The notes below the pieces were generated by a model. The model made no database searches and was not told the DNA's origin. It was given only the letters and a program-made list of their open reading frames with translations. Made by a program: the position numbers and the translations under genes. A stretch of DNA of 12,527 nt from an uncultured Faecalibacterium sp. GTDB taxonomy: Bacteria; Bacillota; Clostridia; Oscillospirales; Ruminococcaceae. Numbering within the stretch: position 1 is the stretch's first letter; every line of letters starts with the position of its first letter. Below, in pieces: positions 1-6,071 of this stretch. The stretch lies in the NCBI GenBank assembly GCA_934525405.1, contig CAKSZF010000043.1, forward strand, positions 1 through 12,527, in the 5' to 3' direction.

Positions 1-455
1 GCGCTCACCTCCACGGCGCGCAGCGCGGTAGCCGTATCGGTAGAGAAGAAGGGGTTGCCGGTGCCGCCGCCGAACACTGCGATCTTGCCCTCATCCATGG
101 CGCGCAGAGCGTCCTTGCGGGTAAAGGCAGGGGCCACTTGCGGCATGGTGATCGAGGTGAACACCTCGGTGGGCACGCCCAGCTGCTCCAGCTTATCAGA
201 GACGGCCAGTGCGTTCATCACCGTAGCCAGCATACCGATCTTATCGGCCAGCGTGCGCTCCATTTTACCGCTGGAGCGGCCGCGCCAGAAGTTGCCGCCG
301 CCCACAACGATGCCGATCTGCACACCAAGCTCGTGTGCCTTTTTCACGCCGCCGCAAATAGCGTCCATGGTGGGCTCGTCAAAGCCCATGCCCTTTTCGC
401 CGCCCAGCGCTTCGCCGCTGATCTTTAAAAGGATACGCTTATATTTCAATGCCAT
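1..455 (-). CDS. pyrH: UMP kinase (uridylate kinase), 5' part only
   Basis: PyrH phosphorylates UMP to UDP with ATP in cytosolic pyrimidine nucleotide synthesis. Only the first 151 residues are present; the family is usually about 240 residues, so the C-terminal third lies beyond the left edge. The N-terminus carries the amino-acid-kinase phosphate loop (KISGEAL, residues 11-17). GGGNFWRGR follows at 52-60, the UMP-contacting region DKIGMLAT at 71-78, and GTGNPFFSTDTA at 131-142, all characteristic of bacterial PyrH. The start ATG (453-455) is preceded by AGGTGGTG at good spacing. The gene lies 92 bp downstream of the alkD-like gene on the same strand and has its own candidate promoter. In many bacteria frr follows pyrH, but that position is outside the window. 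The family assignment is firm. Confidence 0.96.
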   Translation of the reverse strand, partial: MALKYKRILLKISGEALGGEKGMGFDEPTMDAICGGVKKAHELGVQIGIVVGGGNFWRGRSSGKMERTLADKIGMLATVMNALAVSDKLEQLGVPTEVFTSITMPQVAPAFTRKDALRAMDEGKIAVFGGGTGNPFFSTDTATALRAVEVS

Positions 456-510
456 AATCCAAACACCACCTATTTTATCTTTCGCCGGATAGCCCCGGCA
501 TTTTTACTAT

Positions 511-539
511 ACTATATTTTACAATAAAATTCCCGTAAA
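511..539 (-). promoter_or_regulatory. Candidate sigma-A promoter for pyrH
   Basis: Read on the minus strand, TTTACG (534-539) is followed after 17 nt by TATAGT (511-516), 4/6 and 5/6 matches to the sigma-A hexamers. A second overlapping TATAGT lies just downstream. Transcription would give a leader of about 50 nt that contains a small GCCGG/CCGGC hairpin (484-499) before the pyrH ribosome site. The hexamers are read directly from the sequence; promoter activity is inferred. Confidence 0.55.
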
Positions 540-547
540 GTAAACAG

Positions 548-1267
548 TCAAACGCGCCGTTCTTCGCAAAGCTTTTGTGAACGAATGCGCAGCGCCCGCA
601 AAGCCTGCTTTTGTTCCGGGGGAATGCGGTAGCTTTCCACTGCTTTCTGGATGGTCTTGTTGTGCGTCCACACGTCCAGCCGCTTTTCGGTCAGCCACGG
701 CAGTGCCGCTGCGGGCTGCTTTGCCAGTGCAGTGGCAAAATACCACGCCCGCATCATATTGACATAGTATTCCTCGCTGTGCACCGCCGCCACCCAAGCC
801 AGATATTCAGACCGGAAGGCGTCGTCCAGATAATACCGCATCAGCATCCCGATCCCGTAACGCACGGTATACGCTTGGTCAGAGCCCAGCCAACGCCGGA
901 TAACAGGCAGCAGCTCCGGCTTATGCTGTGCAAACACCTTGGGGCTGAAGCTGTCGCAGACTGCCCAGTTATCCACATAGGGCAAAAAGCGCTCGGTGGC
1001 CGCCAGCGCTGTGCCGAAATCCCGGACAGACTCCAGCAGAAAGGCGTGGAGCGCGTTTTCTTCATAATAAAAATGCGGTAGTTCTTGCAGAAATACCTCC
1101 GCTTCCGGGGTATCTGCCAGCTGTTTTGCCAGCTTACGCAGCAGCGGCACCCGCACCCCGATCACCGTTTCCGGTGGCAGGGTGGGCATCAGGCGGCTGT
1201 AAAAAACCTGATATTCCTTATCTTGCAGCGCAACCAGCTGCGCACGGATCACATCCACTTCCGGCAT
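548..1267 (-). CDS. AlkD-family DNA alkylation repair protein (DNA glycosylase)
   Basis: This 239-residue cytosolic protein belongs to the HEAT-like-repeat DNA glycosylase family founded by Bacillus cereus AlkD, which removes positively charged alkylated bases such as 3- and 7-alkylpurines. The sequence is all-helical in character. It has DNWAVCDSF at residues 99-107, giving Trp101 and Asp105, and Trp175 in MMRAWYFATA. The spacing W-x3-D and then about 70 residues to the second Trp resembles the AlkD catalytic Trp109/Asp113/Trp187 set. The reading frame is open for 22 more codons upstream, but I chose the ATG at 1265-1267 because AGAAGGGA sits just before it and a promoter lies across the longer start. 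It is between spo0A and pyrH on the same strand but has its own promoter, so functional linkage is doubtful. Exact substrate specificity cannot be read from the sequence. Confidence 0.88.
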   Translation of the reverse strand: MPEVDVIRAQLVALQDKEYQVFYSRLMPTLPPETVIGVRVPLLRKLAKQLADTPEAEVFLQELPHFYYEENALHAFLLESVRDFGTALAATERFLPYVDNWAVCDSFSPKVFAQHKPELLPVIRRWLGSDQAYTVRYGIGMLMRYYLDDAFRSEYLAWVAAVHSEEYYVNMMRAWYFATALAKQPAAALPWLTEKRLDVWTHNKTIQKAVESYRIPPEQKQALRALRIRSQKLCEERRV

Positions 1268-1289
1268 TTTGTCACTTCCCTTCTGCATC

Positions 1290-1318
1290 ATTGTACCAGA
1301 TGGAAGGAAAAATGCAAA
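1290..1318 (-). promoter_or_regulatory. Candidate sigma-A promoter for the alkD-like gene
   Basis: On the minus strand TTTGCA (1313-1318) is followed after 17 nt by TACAAT (1290-1295), 4/6 and 5/6 matches to consensus. It starts right at the end of the spo0A terminator and leaves a short leader before the start at 1267, which also supports the shorter start of that gene. Confidence 0.55.
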
Positions 1319-1350
1319 GAGAAAAGGCTCCACCTTTTCAGATGAAGCCT
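1319..1350 (-). terminator. Intrinsic terminator of spo0A
   Basis: On the minus strand an 8-bp stem (1343-1350 pairing with 1325-1332, one G-U pair) with a 10-nt loop is followed by TTTTCTCTTT. It lies 57 bp after the spo0A stop codon and immediately before the alkD promoter. Confidence 0.75.
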
Positions 1351-1406
1351 CGCGTTATCCTATACTTTTTTATAATTGTATGTCCATCCCTGTTTATATT
1401 GGCTGT

Positions 1407-2165
1407 TTACCCCACCCTTTGCCGTTTATCCAGCCGCATCTTGTCAGCTATCATCGCGATGAACTCCGAGTTGGTGGGCTTGCCCCGCAGGTTATGGATG
1501 GTGTAGCCAAAGTAGCTGTTGAGGGTGTCCACATCTCCCCTATCCCATGCCACCTCGATGGCATGGCGGATGGCGCGCTCCACGCGGCTGGCGGTAGTGC
1601 CGTTTTTCTTGGCGATTTCCGGGTACAGGCGCTTGGTCACGGCGTTGATGTACTCCGGCTCGTTCATGGTGAGCAGGATGGCATCCCGCAGGAACTGGTA
1701 GCCTTTGATGTGGGCGGGGACGCCGATCTGGTGCAATATTTCGGTGACAGTCAGCTCGTCGCTATCCACACTGGTGTGGAGCAGGTGCTTTTCCTGTCCG
1801 CTGGCTGCCTTGAGCACCCGGGCGGCAAGGACGCTCTCATCAAAGGGCTTGACGAAATAGTAGGCAAAGCCTTCGTCCAGCAGTTCCTGTACCATTTCCT
1901 CGCTCTGGAACGCGCCGGTGACAAAAAACGAGGTGTGGCGCTCGCCTGCGGCGTTGTAGCGCTGCTTGACCGCCAGCGCGTCCAGCCCGGGCATAAAGGC
2001 GTCCAACAGCACTACCTGCGGGCGAACCGCCAGCATCTTCTGCAAAACCTTGTTTCCATCCTTTTCCACAACGGTCACTTCCACGCCCTTTTGCTCCAGC
2101 GCCTCACGGCAGGCTTCTGTGATCTGAGCACCGGTATCCGACATCAAGAATCTCACTTTATCCAT
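1407..2165 (-). CDS. spo0A: Sporulation response regulator Spo0A
   Basis: This is a 252-residue DNA-binding response regulator, the phosphorylation-controlled master switch of sporulation and stationary-phase programmes in Firmicutes. The receiver domain (about 1-120) has the phosphoacceptor Asp55 in LLDAFMPG, Thr83 in VTG and Lys106 in FVKPF. The usual acidic pair of the metal site is S9-D10 here, where B. subtilis Spo0A has D10-D11. The C-terminal Spo0A domain (about 145-250) is very well conserved: [18 protein letters not shown], then [17 protein letters not shown] with the recognition helix, and [14 protein letters not shown] near the end. The frame extends 17 codons upstream, but the ATG at 2163-2165 is preceded by GGAGG at ideal spacing. 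It follows spoIVB, the conserved order in endospore formers. It has its own sigma-A promoter overlapped by an inverted repeat, and a terminator downstream. The identity is firm; whether the cell actually sporulates is unknown. Confidence 0.97.
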   Translation of the reverse strand: MDKVRFLMSDTGAQITEACREALEQKGVEVTVVEKDGNKVLQKMLAVRPQVVLLDAFMPGLDALAVKQRYNAAGERHTSFFVTGAFQSEEMVQELLDEGFAYYFVKPFDESVLAARVLKAASGQEKHLLHTSVDSDELTVTEILHQIGVPAHIKGYQFLRDAILLTMNEPEYINAVTKRLYPEIAKKNGTTASRVERAIRHAIEVAWDRGDVDTLNSYFGYTIHNLRGKPTNSEFIAMIADKMRLDKRQRVG

Positions 2166-2206
2166 GGTTGTTTCCTCCAATGTGTGCAGTTCCCTTAACA
2201 CCATGG

Positions 2207-2235
2207 ATTTTACCATAATTTTCCAGATAGTTCAA
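2207..2235 (-). promoter_or_regulatory. Sigma-A promoter for spo0A
   Basis: On the minus strand TTGAAC (2230-2235), a 17-nt spacer and TAAAAT (2207-2212) match the sigma-A consensus at 4/6 and 5/6. The leader would be about 35 nt. No clear sigma-H promoter or TGTCGAA-type 0A box is visible here, so control may differ from the Bacillus pattern. Confidence 0.6.
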
Positions 2236-2260
2236 CGGTTTATTTTGGGAAATTATGGTA
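2211..2260. repeat. 14-bp inverted repeat over the spo0A promoter
   Basis: TACCATAATTTTCC (2211-2224) is inverted at 2247-2260 (GGGAAATTATGGTA), matching at 13 of 14 positions around a 22-nt spacer. The first arm fills most of the -35/-10 spacer and touches the -10; the other arm lies just upstream of the -35. The repeat has no T-run in either direction, so it does not look like a terminator. A regulator-binding site is the natural reading. Confidence 0.65.
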
Positions 2261-2284
2261 ATTCCGCTCGAATGTCATACTTTT

Positions 2285-3508
2285 TTATGCTGCTACGTCC
2301 GTTCCGGGCACGGAATGTGCCTGTTCCAGCATGGTTTGTGCAAAAATGCCGTAGCCTCGTGTCGGGTCGTTGACCAGCACATGGGTCACTGCACCCACCA
2401 GCCGCCCGTTTTGCAGGATGGGGCTGCCGCTCATTCCCTGCACGATGCCGCCGGTCTGCGCCAGCAGTGCCGGGTCGGTGACGCGCAGCACCATGTTGCG
2501 ACGCGGGTCGGCGTCGTTCACCTTTTCTATATAGACACGGTAGCTGCGGGGCGTTTCGCCGCTGGTAGTAGTCAGGATCTCTGCCGCACCGGGCAGCACC
2601 TCCTGCGCAAAGGCAAGCTCTGTCTGCTGCCCGGCAATGGCGGTGCTTACCGTGCCGTAGACGCCGTTTTCGCCGTTGATACAAATTCTGCCAATGGCGT
2701 GGTCGCTGATAAATTTGCCCTTCAGCTCCCCGGGGCTTCCGGCGGTACCGCCGGTGCAGCCAACGATCTGGCAGGCCACAATCTCGCCGCTGCGCAAGGC
2801 GACCTGCTCACCGGTGTCGCTGTCGCTGATGGGGTGTCCCAGTCCGGCAAACACCCCGGCCTGCGCATCTACAAAGGTCAGGGTGCCCACCCCGGCAGAG
2901 GAATCCCGCACCCACATCCCCGCCCGCCACTGGGCGTTCTGGGTATCCCACACCGGCAAAAGGGTGGTCTGCCGCTGCTCGCCCTTGCGGACGTAGACCA
3001 CCTCCACCGCCGCACCGGCAGCGGCTTCCAGCGCGGCATGGACCTGCTCATTGGTCTCGGTGACGGTGCTTCCCATGCGGATGACTCGGTCACCCAGCCG
3101 CAGCCCCGCCTGCTTTGCGGGATTCCCCGTACCGGCAGCGGTGTGCACCTCGGAAAAGCCCACCACAAGCGCCCCCTCCGAGAACATCTTCACCCCAAAG
3201 GGCGTGCCGCACACCATGACCGTGGGGCGCTGCATCACGGTGGCGCGGATGGTCTTGACCGGCAGCCAGCCGCCCAGCGCCAGCGTGGTCTGATAACTGC
3301 CCACTGCCCGGGTGCTGGCCACATTGCGGCTGCCGTGTCCGCGCAGCGGCTCCACCCAACTAAAGCGGGGCAGCGCAAGGGACTGCTCCGGCTCCAGATA
3401 GACCTCCTCCGGCAGGGCGCACCAAAGCCAGCCCAGCGCCGCCACGGCGGCTACCAGCAGATAAACACCTATCATCTTTATCCATCTGACGATGCTGTGC
3501 TTGGACAT
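2285..3508 (-). CDS. spoIVB: SpoIVB serine peptidase (family S55)
   Basis: SpoIVB is a membrane-anchored or secreted protease. In B. subtilis it is made in the forespore and acts in the intermembrane space to trigger the SpoIVFA/SpoIVFB complex and release active sigma-K. The 407-residue protein has one N-terminal membrane segment (about 13-31) and a PDZ domain (about 105-185, with GNPAKQAGLRLGDRVIRM). A SpoIVB peptidase domain follows. The candidate catalytic residues are all present: His225 in GLGHPISD, Asp345 in RVTDP, and Ser360 in QGMSGSP. The 15-residue Asp-to-Ser spacing equals that of B. subtilis D363/S378. The start at 3506-3508 has AGGGAGG upstream; the frame extends 23 codons further but without a ribosome site. 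spo0A follows 119 bp downstream with no terminator between them, so some readthrough is possible. No sign of decay is seen. Confidence 0.95.
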   Translation of the reverse strand: MSKHSIVRWIKMIGVYLLVAAVAALGWLWCALPEEVYLEPEQSLALPRFSWVEPLRGHGSRNVASTRAVGSYQTTLALGGWLPVKTIRATVMQRPTVMVCGTPFGVKMFSEGALVVGFSEVHTAAGTGNPAKQAGLRLGDRVIRMGSTVTETNEQVHAALEAAAGAAVEVVYVRKGEQRQTTLLPVWDTQNAQWRAGMWVRDSSAGVGTLTFVDAQAGVFAGLGHPISDSDTGEQVALRSGEIVACQIVGCTGGTAGSPGELKGKFISDHAIGRICINGENGVYGTVSTAIAGQQTELAFAQEVLPGAAEILTTTSGETPRSYRVYIEKVNDADPRRNMVLRVTDPALLAQTGGIVQGMSGSPILQNGRLVGAVTHVLVNDPTRGYGIFAQTMLEQAHSVPGTDVAA

Positions 3509-3538
3509 TTTACGGCCTCCCTGCGCATTTTTCGGGGT

Positions 3539-3545
3539 TAGTATG
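3539..3545 (-). promoter_or_regulatory. Possible -10 element for spoIVB (sigma-G-like CATACTA)
   Basis: CATACTA on the minus strand, 30 nt before the spoIVB start, equals the -10 consensus of the forespore factor sigma-G, which reads spoIVB in Bacillus. The -35 region is poor: no TGAATA-like hexamer lies 17-18 nt upstream. No good sigma-A -35 is visible either. The element lies within an 8-bp inverted repeat (3521-3550). Confidence 0.35.
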
Positions 3546-3559
3546 CGCAGAAAAGGACG

Positions 3560-3601
3560 AAAAAACCGCACCCGCATCCAAAAATGGACACAGGTGCGGT
3601 T
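3560..3601 (-). terminator. Intrinsic terminator of prfB
   Basis: On the minus strand a perfect 9-bp stem AACCGCACC/GGTGCGGTT (3593-3601 with 3564-3572) encloses a 20-nt loop that has its own small TCCA/TGGA stem. The outer stem runs into TTTTTT. It begins 22 bp after the prfB stop and separates prfB from spoIVB. Confidence 0.82.
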
Positions 3602-3623
3602 ATGGTTTTACAGGGACAGGCGC

Positions 3624-4745
3624 TTATGCGTCCTGCAGCTCGCCGCGGCTGGCGGCTTTGAGGTAGGCGAAAATGAACTCATCGATATCGCCATCCATCA
3701 CGGCATCCACGTTGCCGGTCTCGTAGTTGGTGCGGTGATCCTTGACCATGGTGTAGGGCATGAACACATAGCTGCGGATCTGATGACCCCAAGCGATCTC
3801 GTTCTGCACGCCCTTGATGTCGTCGATCTTATCCATGTGCTGCTGCTTGGCGATCTGGTACAGCTTCGCCTTCAGCATTTCCATAGCGTAGTCACGGTTC
3901 TGGAACTGGCTGCGCTGGGTCTGGCAGCTGACCACGACGCCGGTGGGCTTGTGGATCAGACGGACAGCGGAAGAGGTCTTATTGATGTGCTGGCCGCCGG
4001 CGCCGGAGGAGCGGTACACCTGCATCTCGATATCCTCGGGGCGGATGTCCACCTGAATGGTGTTGTCCAGTTCGGGCATAACTTCCAGAGAGGCAAAGCT
4101 GGTCTGGCGGCGGGCGTTGGCGTCAAAGGGAGAGACACGCACCAGACGGTGCACGCCGTTCTCGCTCTTGAGCAGACCGTAGGCGTTGGCACCCTTGACC
4201 ATCATGGAAGCGCTCTTCAGACCGGCTTCGTCGCCGTCCTGATAATCCAGCACCTCCACGGTCATGCCGTGTGCCTGTGCCCACTTATTATACATACGAT
4301 ACAGCATCTCGGCCCAGTCCTGTGCCTCGGTGCCGCCGGTGCCTGCGTGGAAGGTAAGGATGGCGTTGCTGTGGTCGTACTCGCCGTTCAGCATGGTCAT
4401 CAGCTGCAGTTCCTCCACAGCCTTGCCCACGGTGTTCACGGCCTCCTCGGCCTCGGGGATCATGGCGGGGTCGTACTCCTCGTCCAGCATTTCCAGCATG
4501 GTCTCGGCGTCATCGTACAGGCCCTGCAGCTTTTCAAAGCGGTTCAGCTTGCCCTTCAGGTCGCCGACCTCGTCAAACACCTTTTTGCTCAGCTCTGCAT
4601 CATCGTAAAAGCCGGGGCGGGACATGGTGTGCTCCAGCTCCTGCACGCGCTTGCGGCTTGCTTCAATGGCCAGTGCTTCCTCCAAGTCCTTAACGGCCTT
4701 GGCGTGCTCGGCCAGCTGCACTTTCAGTTCATCAGTCGTGATCAT
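3624..4745 (-). CDS. prfB: Peptide chain release factor 2
   Basis: RF2 recognises UGA and UAA stop codons in the ribosomal A site and triggers hydrolysis of peptidyl-tRNA. The 373-residue protein is full length. It has the N-terminal coiled domain, the tripeptide anticodon SPF (205-207), which marks RF2 rather than RF1, and the universal GGQ motif (250-252) in SSGAGGQHINKTSSAV. The N-terminal stretch where many prfB genes carry an in-frame UGA and +1 frameshift (around codon 25) reads straight through here as LEEALAIEASRK, so the autoregulatory frameshift is absent. The start at 4743-4745 has AGAGGAAC upstream. It is transcribed away from the zinc-finger gene and ends in a clear terminator. 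Confidence 0.98.
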   Translation of the reverse strand: MITTDELKVQLAEHAKAVKDLEEALAIEASRKRVQELEHTMSRPGFYDDAELSKKVFDEVGDLKGKLNRFEKLQGLYDDAETMLEMLDEEYDPAMIPEAEEAVNTVGKAVEELQLMTMLNGEYDHSNAILTFHAGTGGTEAQDWAEMLYRMYNKWAQAHGMTVEVLDYQDGDEAGLKSASMMVKGANAYGLLKSENGVHRLVRVSPFDANARRQTSFASLEVMPELDNTIQVDIRPEDIEMQVYRSSGAGGQHINKTSSAVRLIHKPTGVVVSCQTQRSQFQNRDYAMEMLKAKLYQIAKQQHMDKIDDIKGVQNEIAWGHQIRSYVFMPYTMVKDHRTNYETGNVDAVMDGDIDEFIFAYLKAASRGELQDA

Positions 4746-4796
4746 TCTCTAAGTTCCTCTCGTTCAAGGGTTTCCATCATAGCAGATAACATCCCC

Positions 4797-4841
4797 GGCA
4801 GGATGCAAAACGCACGCGCAGCGCACATTTTCTGCCCTGCC
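4797..4841 (-). other. GC-rich imperfect hairpin in the prfB leader
   Basis: GGCAGG (4797-4802) and CCTGCC (4836-4841) are inverted around a partly complementary interior of alternating CG/CA steps. The element falls in the leader predicted for prfB, about 50 nt upstream of its start. It has no T-run after it. Its role is unknown and it may be chance. Confidence 0.35.
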
Positions 4842-4873
4842 AAAAGACACAGTTTATACACAGATACTTCATT

Positions 4874-4902
4874 AGTATACCGAGAATCTGTGATAAAGTA
4901 AA
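4874..4902 (-). promoter_or_regulatory. Candidate sigma-A promoter for prfB
   Basis: On the minus strand TTTACT (4897-4902), 17 nt, then TATACT (4874-4879) match the sigma-A consensus at 4/6 and 5/6. The leader to the prfB start would be about 120 nt. Confidence 0.55.
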
Positions 4903-4944
4903 GAGGAAAAATACTATCTTGCCGGAATTTTGAAGATTTTCACC

Positions 4945-4973
4945 TTTTCTTTTCATTCCCGGGGGAGTATAAT
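4945..4973 (+). promoter_or_regulatory. Candidate promoter for the zinc-finger membrane protein
   Basis: A perfect TATAAT lies at 4968-4973, about 32 nt before the start codon. The -35 region at 17 nt spacing (TTTTCT, 4945-4950) is weak. The start codon itself has a near-ideal AGGAGGA (4994-5000). Confidence 0.5.
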
Positions 4974-5004
4974 ACCAGTATGATCGATTTCACAGGAGGA
5001 TATC

Positions 5005-5994
5005 ATGCCGAAATATTATGGCTGTCCCTGTGAGGGCTGCGGCAAACCGCTGACCCTTCAGGACGACATCGTGGTCTGCCCGGACTGCGGTGCACCCTAT
5101 CACCGCACCTGTTACGAGAAAATGGGTCTGTGCATCCATGCCCCTGCCCATGGCGCAGGCTATGAGTGGAAGTTCCCTTATCAGGATGCACAGCTGCGCA
5201 CCTGCCCCACCTGTGGAGAGCGCACCCTGCGCAGCGAAAGTGTCTGCCGCTGCTGCGGCGCTGCCCTGCCCCCTGAGAGCGCAGAACAGCCCAACGACCG
5301 CGCTGCCGCCAGCGCCGAGCAGAACCGGGATTTCGATTACAGCGGGATGTACCGGGACGAAATGTACCGGAACTTTACCGAAAAGGTCGTTGACCCGGTG
5401 CACCGCAACGTGCGCGCCGCCTTTGGCAAGGATGAACTGATCGACGGCGTACCTTATCAGGACTGGGTGGATTTTATCGGCACGGCCGCGCCGGTCTACC
5501 TGAATGATTACAGCCAGATGCAGCTGCGCCACTCCAAGATTTCCATGAGCTTTTCGGCGCTGTTGTTCGGCCCGTTCTACTTTTTCTATCGCAAGGCGTG
5601 GAAACCGGCCTTCGGATTTCTGGCCGCAGAGCTGCTGCTGTTCGTCCCTACTCTAATCAGTATGATGCAGACCACCGGCAGCCCGCTGACCGCCGGGATC
5701 AGTGCCACCACATTGGTGGTGCTGAGCCGCATCATGTCCCTCCTCAGCTTTGCGCTGATGCTGGTACGGGGGCTGTATGGCAAGTGGCTCTACCGCCGCA
5801 GCGCAGCAGCACGCATCCGCCGCATCCGTGCCGAGTTCCCGGACCCGGAGCAACGTCGCGCCGTGCTGAACGCACAGGGCGGTGTCAGCATTGCAGCCTG
5901 CATTGGCGCATTTATCCTGCTGATGGTTGTAGGCAGCCTTTGCTCCATGCTGCTGGGGCCGGACCTGAATGCATTGGTAGGCACCTTTATTTAA
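5005..5994 (+). CDS. Prokaryotic RING-type zinc-finger protein with DUF2628-like membrane region
   Basis: The 329-residue protein has no assigned function. The N-terminus resembles the Prok-RING_1 family: paired metal ligands C9/C12, C25/C28, H33/C36 and C43/H45, with the CPDCGAPYHRTCY core. A second zinc-ribbon-like module follows (C67/C70 and C81/C84). Residues about 85-170 are charged and soluble. The region SFSALLFGPFYFFYRKAWKPA (about 180-200) is typical of DUF2628 membrane proteins. At least three hydrophobic spans follow (about 199-217, 228-250 and 295-318). It therefore looks like a membrane protein with a cytosolic metal-binding head. In bacteria such RING-like folds need not be ubiquitin ligases, and no catalytic role should be assumed. 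galU lies 77 bp downstream on the same strand, possibly in one transcript. Confidence 0.8.
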   Translation: MPKYYGCPCEGCGKPLTLQDDIVVCPDCGAPYHRTCYEKMGLCIHAPAHGAGYEWKFPYQDAQLRTCPTCGERTLRSESVCRCCGAALPPESAEQPNDRAAASAEQNRDFDYSGMYRDEMYRNFTEKVVDPVHRNVRAAFGKDELIDGVPYQDWVDFIGTAAPVYLNDYSQMQLRHSKISMSFSALLFGPFYFFYRKAWKPAFGFLAAELLLFVPTLISMMQTTGSPLTAGISATTLVVLSRIMSLLSFALMLVRGLYGKWLYRRSAAARIRRIRAEFPDPEQRRAVLNAQGGVSIAACIGAFILLMVVGSLCSMLLGPDLNALVGTFI

Positions 5995-6004
5995 TATGTT
6001 TCAT

Positions 6005-6044
6005 GCAGGATGGGGATCCTGCTGAAAAGCGCGGTTCGCCGTGC
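6005..6044 (+). other. Two tandem stem-loops between the zinc-finger gene and galU
   Basis: GCAGGAT/ATCCTGC closes a GGGG loop (6005-6022). Six nt later GCGCGG/CCGTGC, with one G-U pair, closes a TTCG loop (6029-6044). Neither is followed by a T-run, so neither is a normal terminator. They may tune mRNA stability, attenuate readthrough, or structure the galU leader. Confidence 0.5.
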
Positions 6045-6071
6045 ATAAAATGAAAATATGGGAGAATCATT

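Noticed and set aside
484..505. GCCGG/CCGGC hairpin followed by ATTTTT on the plus strand, terminator-like
   Set aside because: No plus-strand gene ends there. The 5-bp stem is short and it falls in the predicted pyrH leader on the other strand.
1269..2198. 309-codon plus-strand frame opposite spo0A
   Set aside because: Antisense to an unmistakable Spo0A; composition is unlike a real protein and no domain is visible.
2230..2280. Possible 0A box or sigma-H promoter upstream of spo0A
   Set aside because: The TTCGAG-type sequence near 2270 does not match TGTCGAA well enough, and the AGGAATT-like hexamer has no GAAT at the proper distance.
2255..3541. 428-codon plus-strand frame opposite spoIVB
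   Set aside because: Antisense shadow of spoIVB with no recognisable domain and no ribosome site; the minus-strand frame has all SpoIVB motifs.
3492..4901. Long open frame (469 codons) on the plus strand opposite prfB
   Set aside because: It lies antisense to a full-length, well conserved prfB, has a leucine/histidine/valine-rich composition typical of antisense frames in GC-rich genes, and runs through the prfB terminator and promoter.
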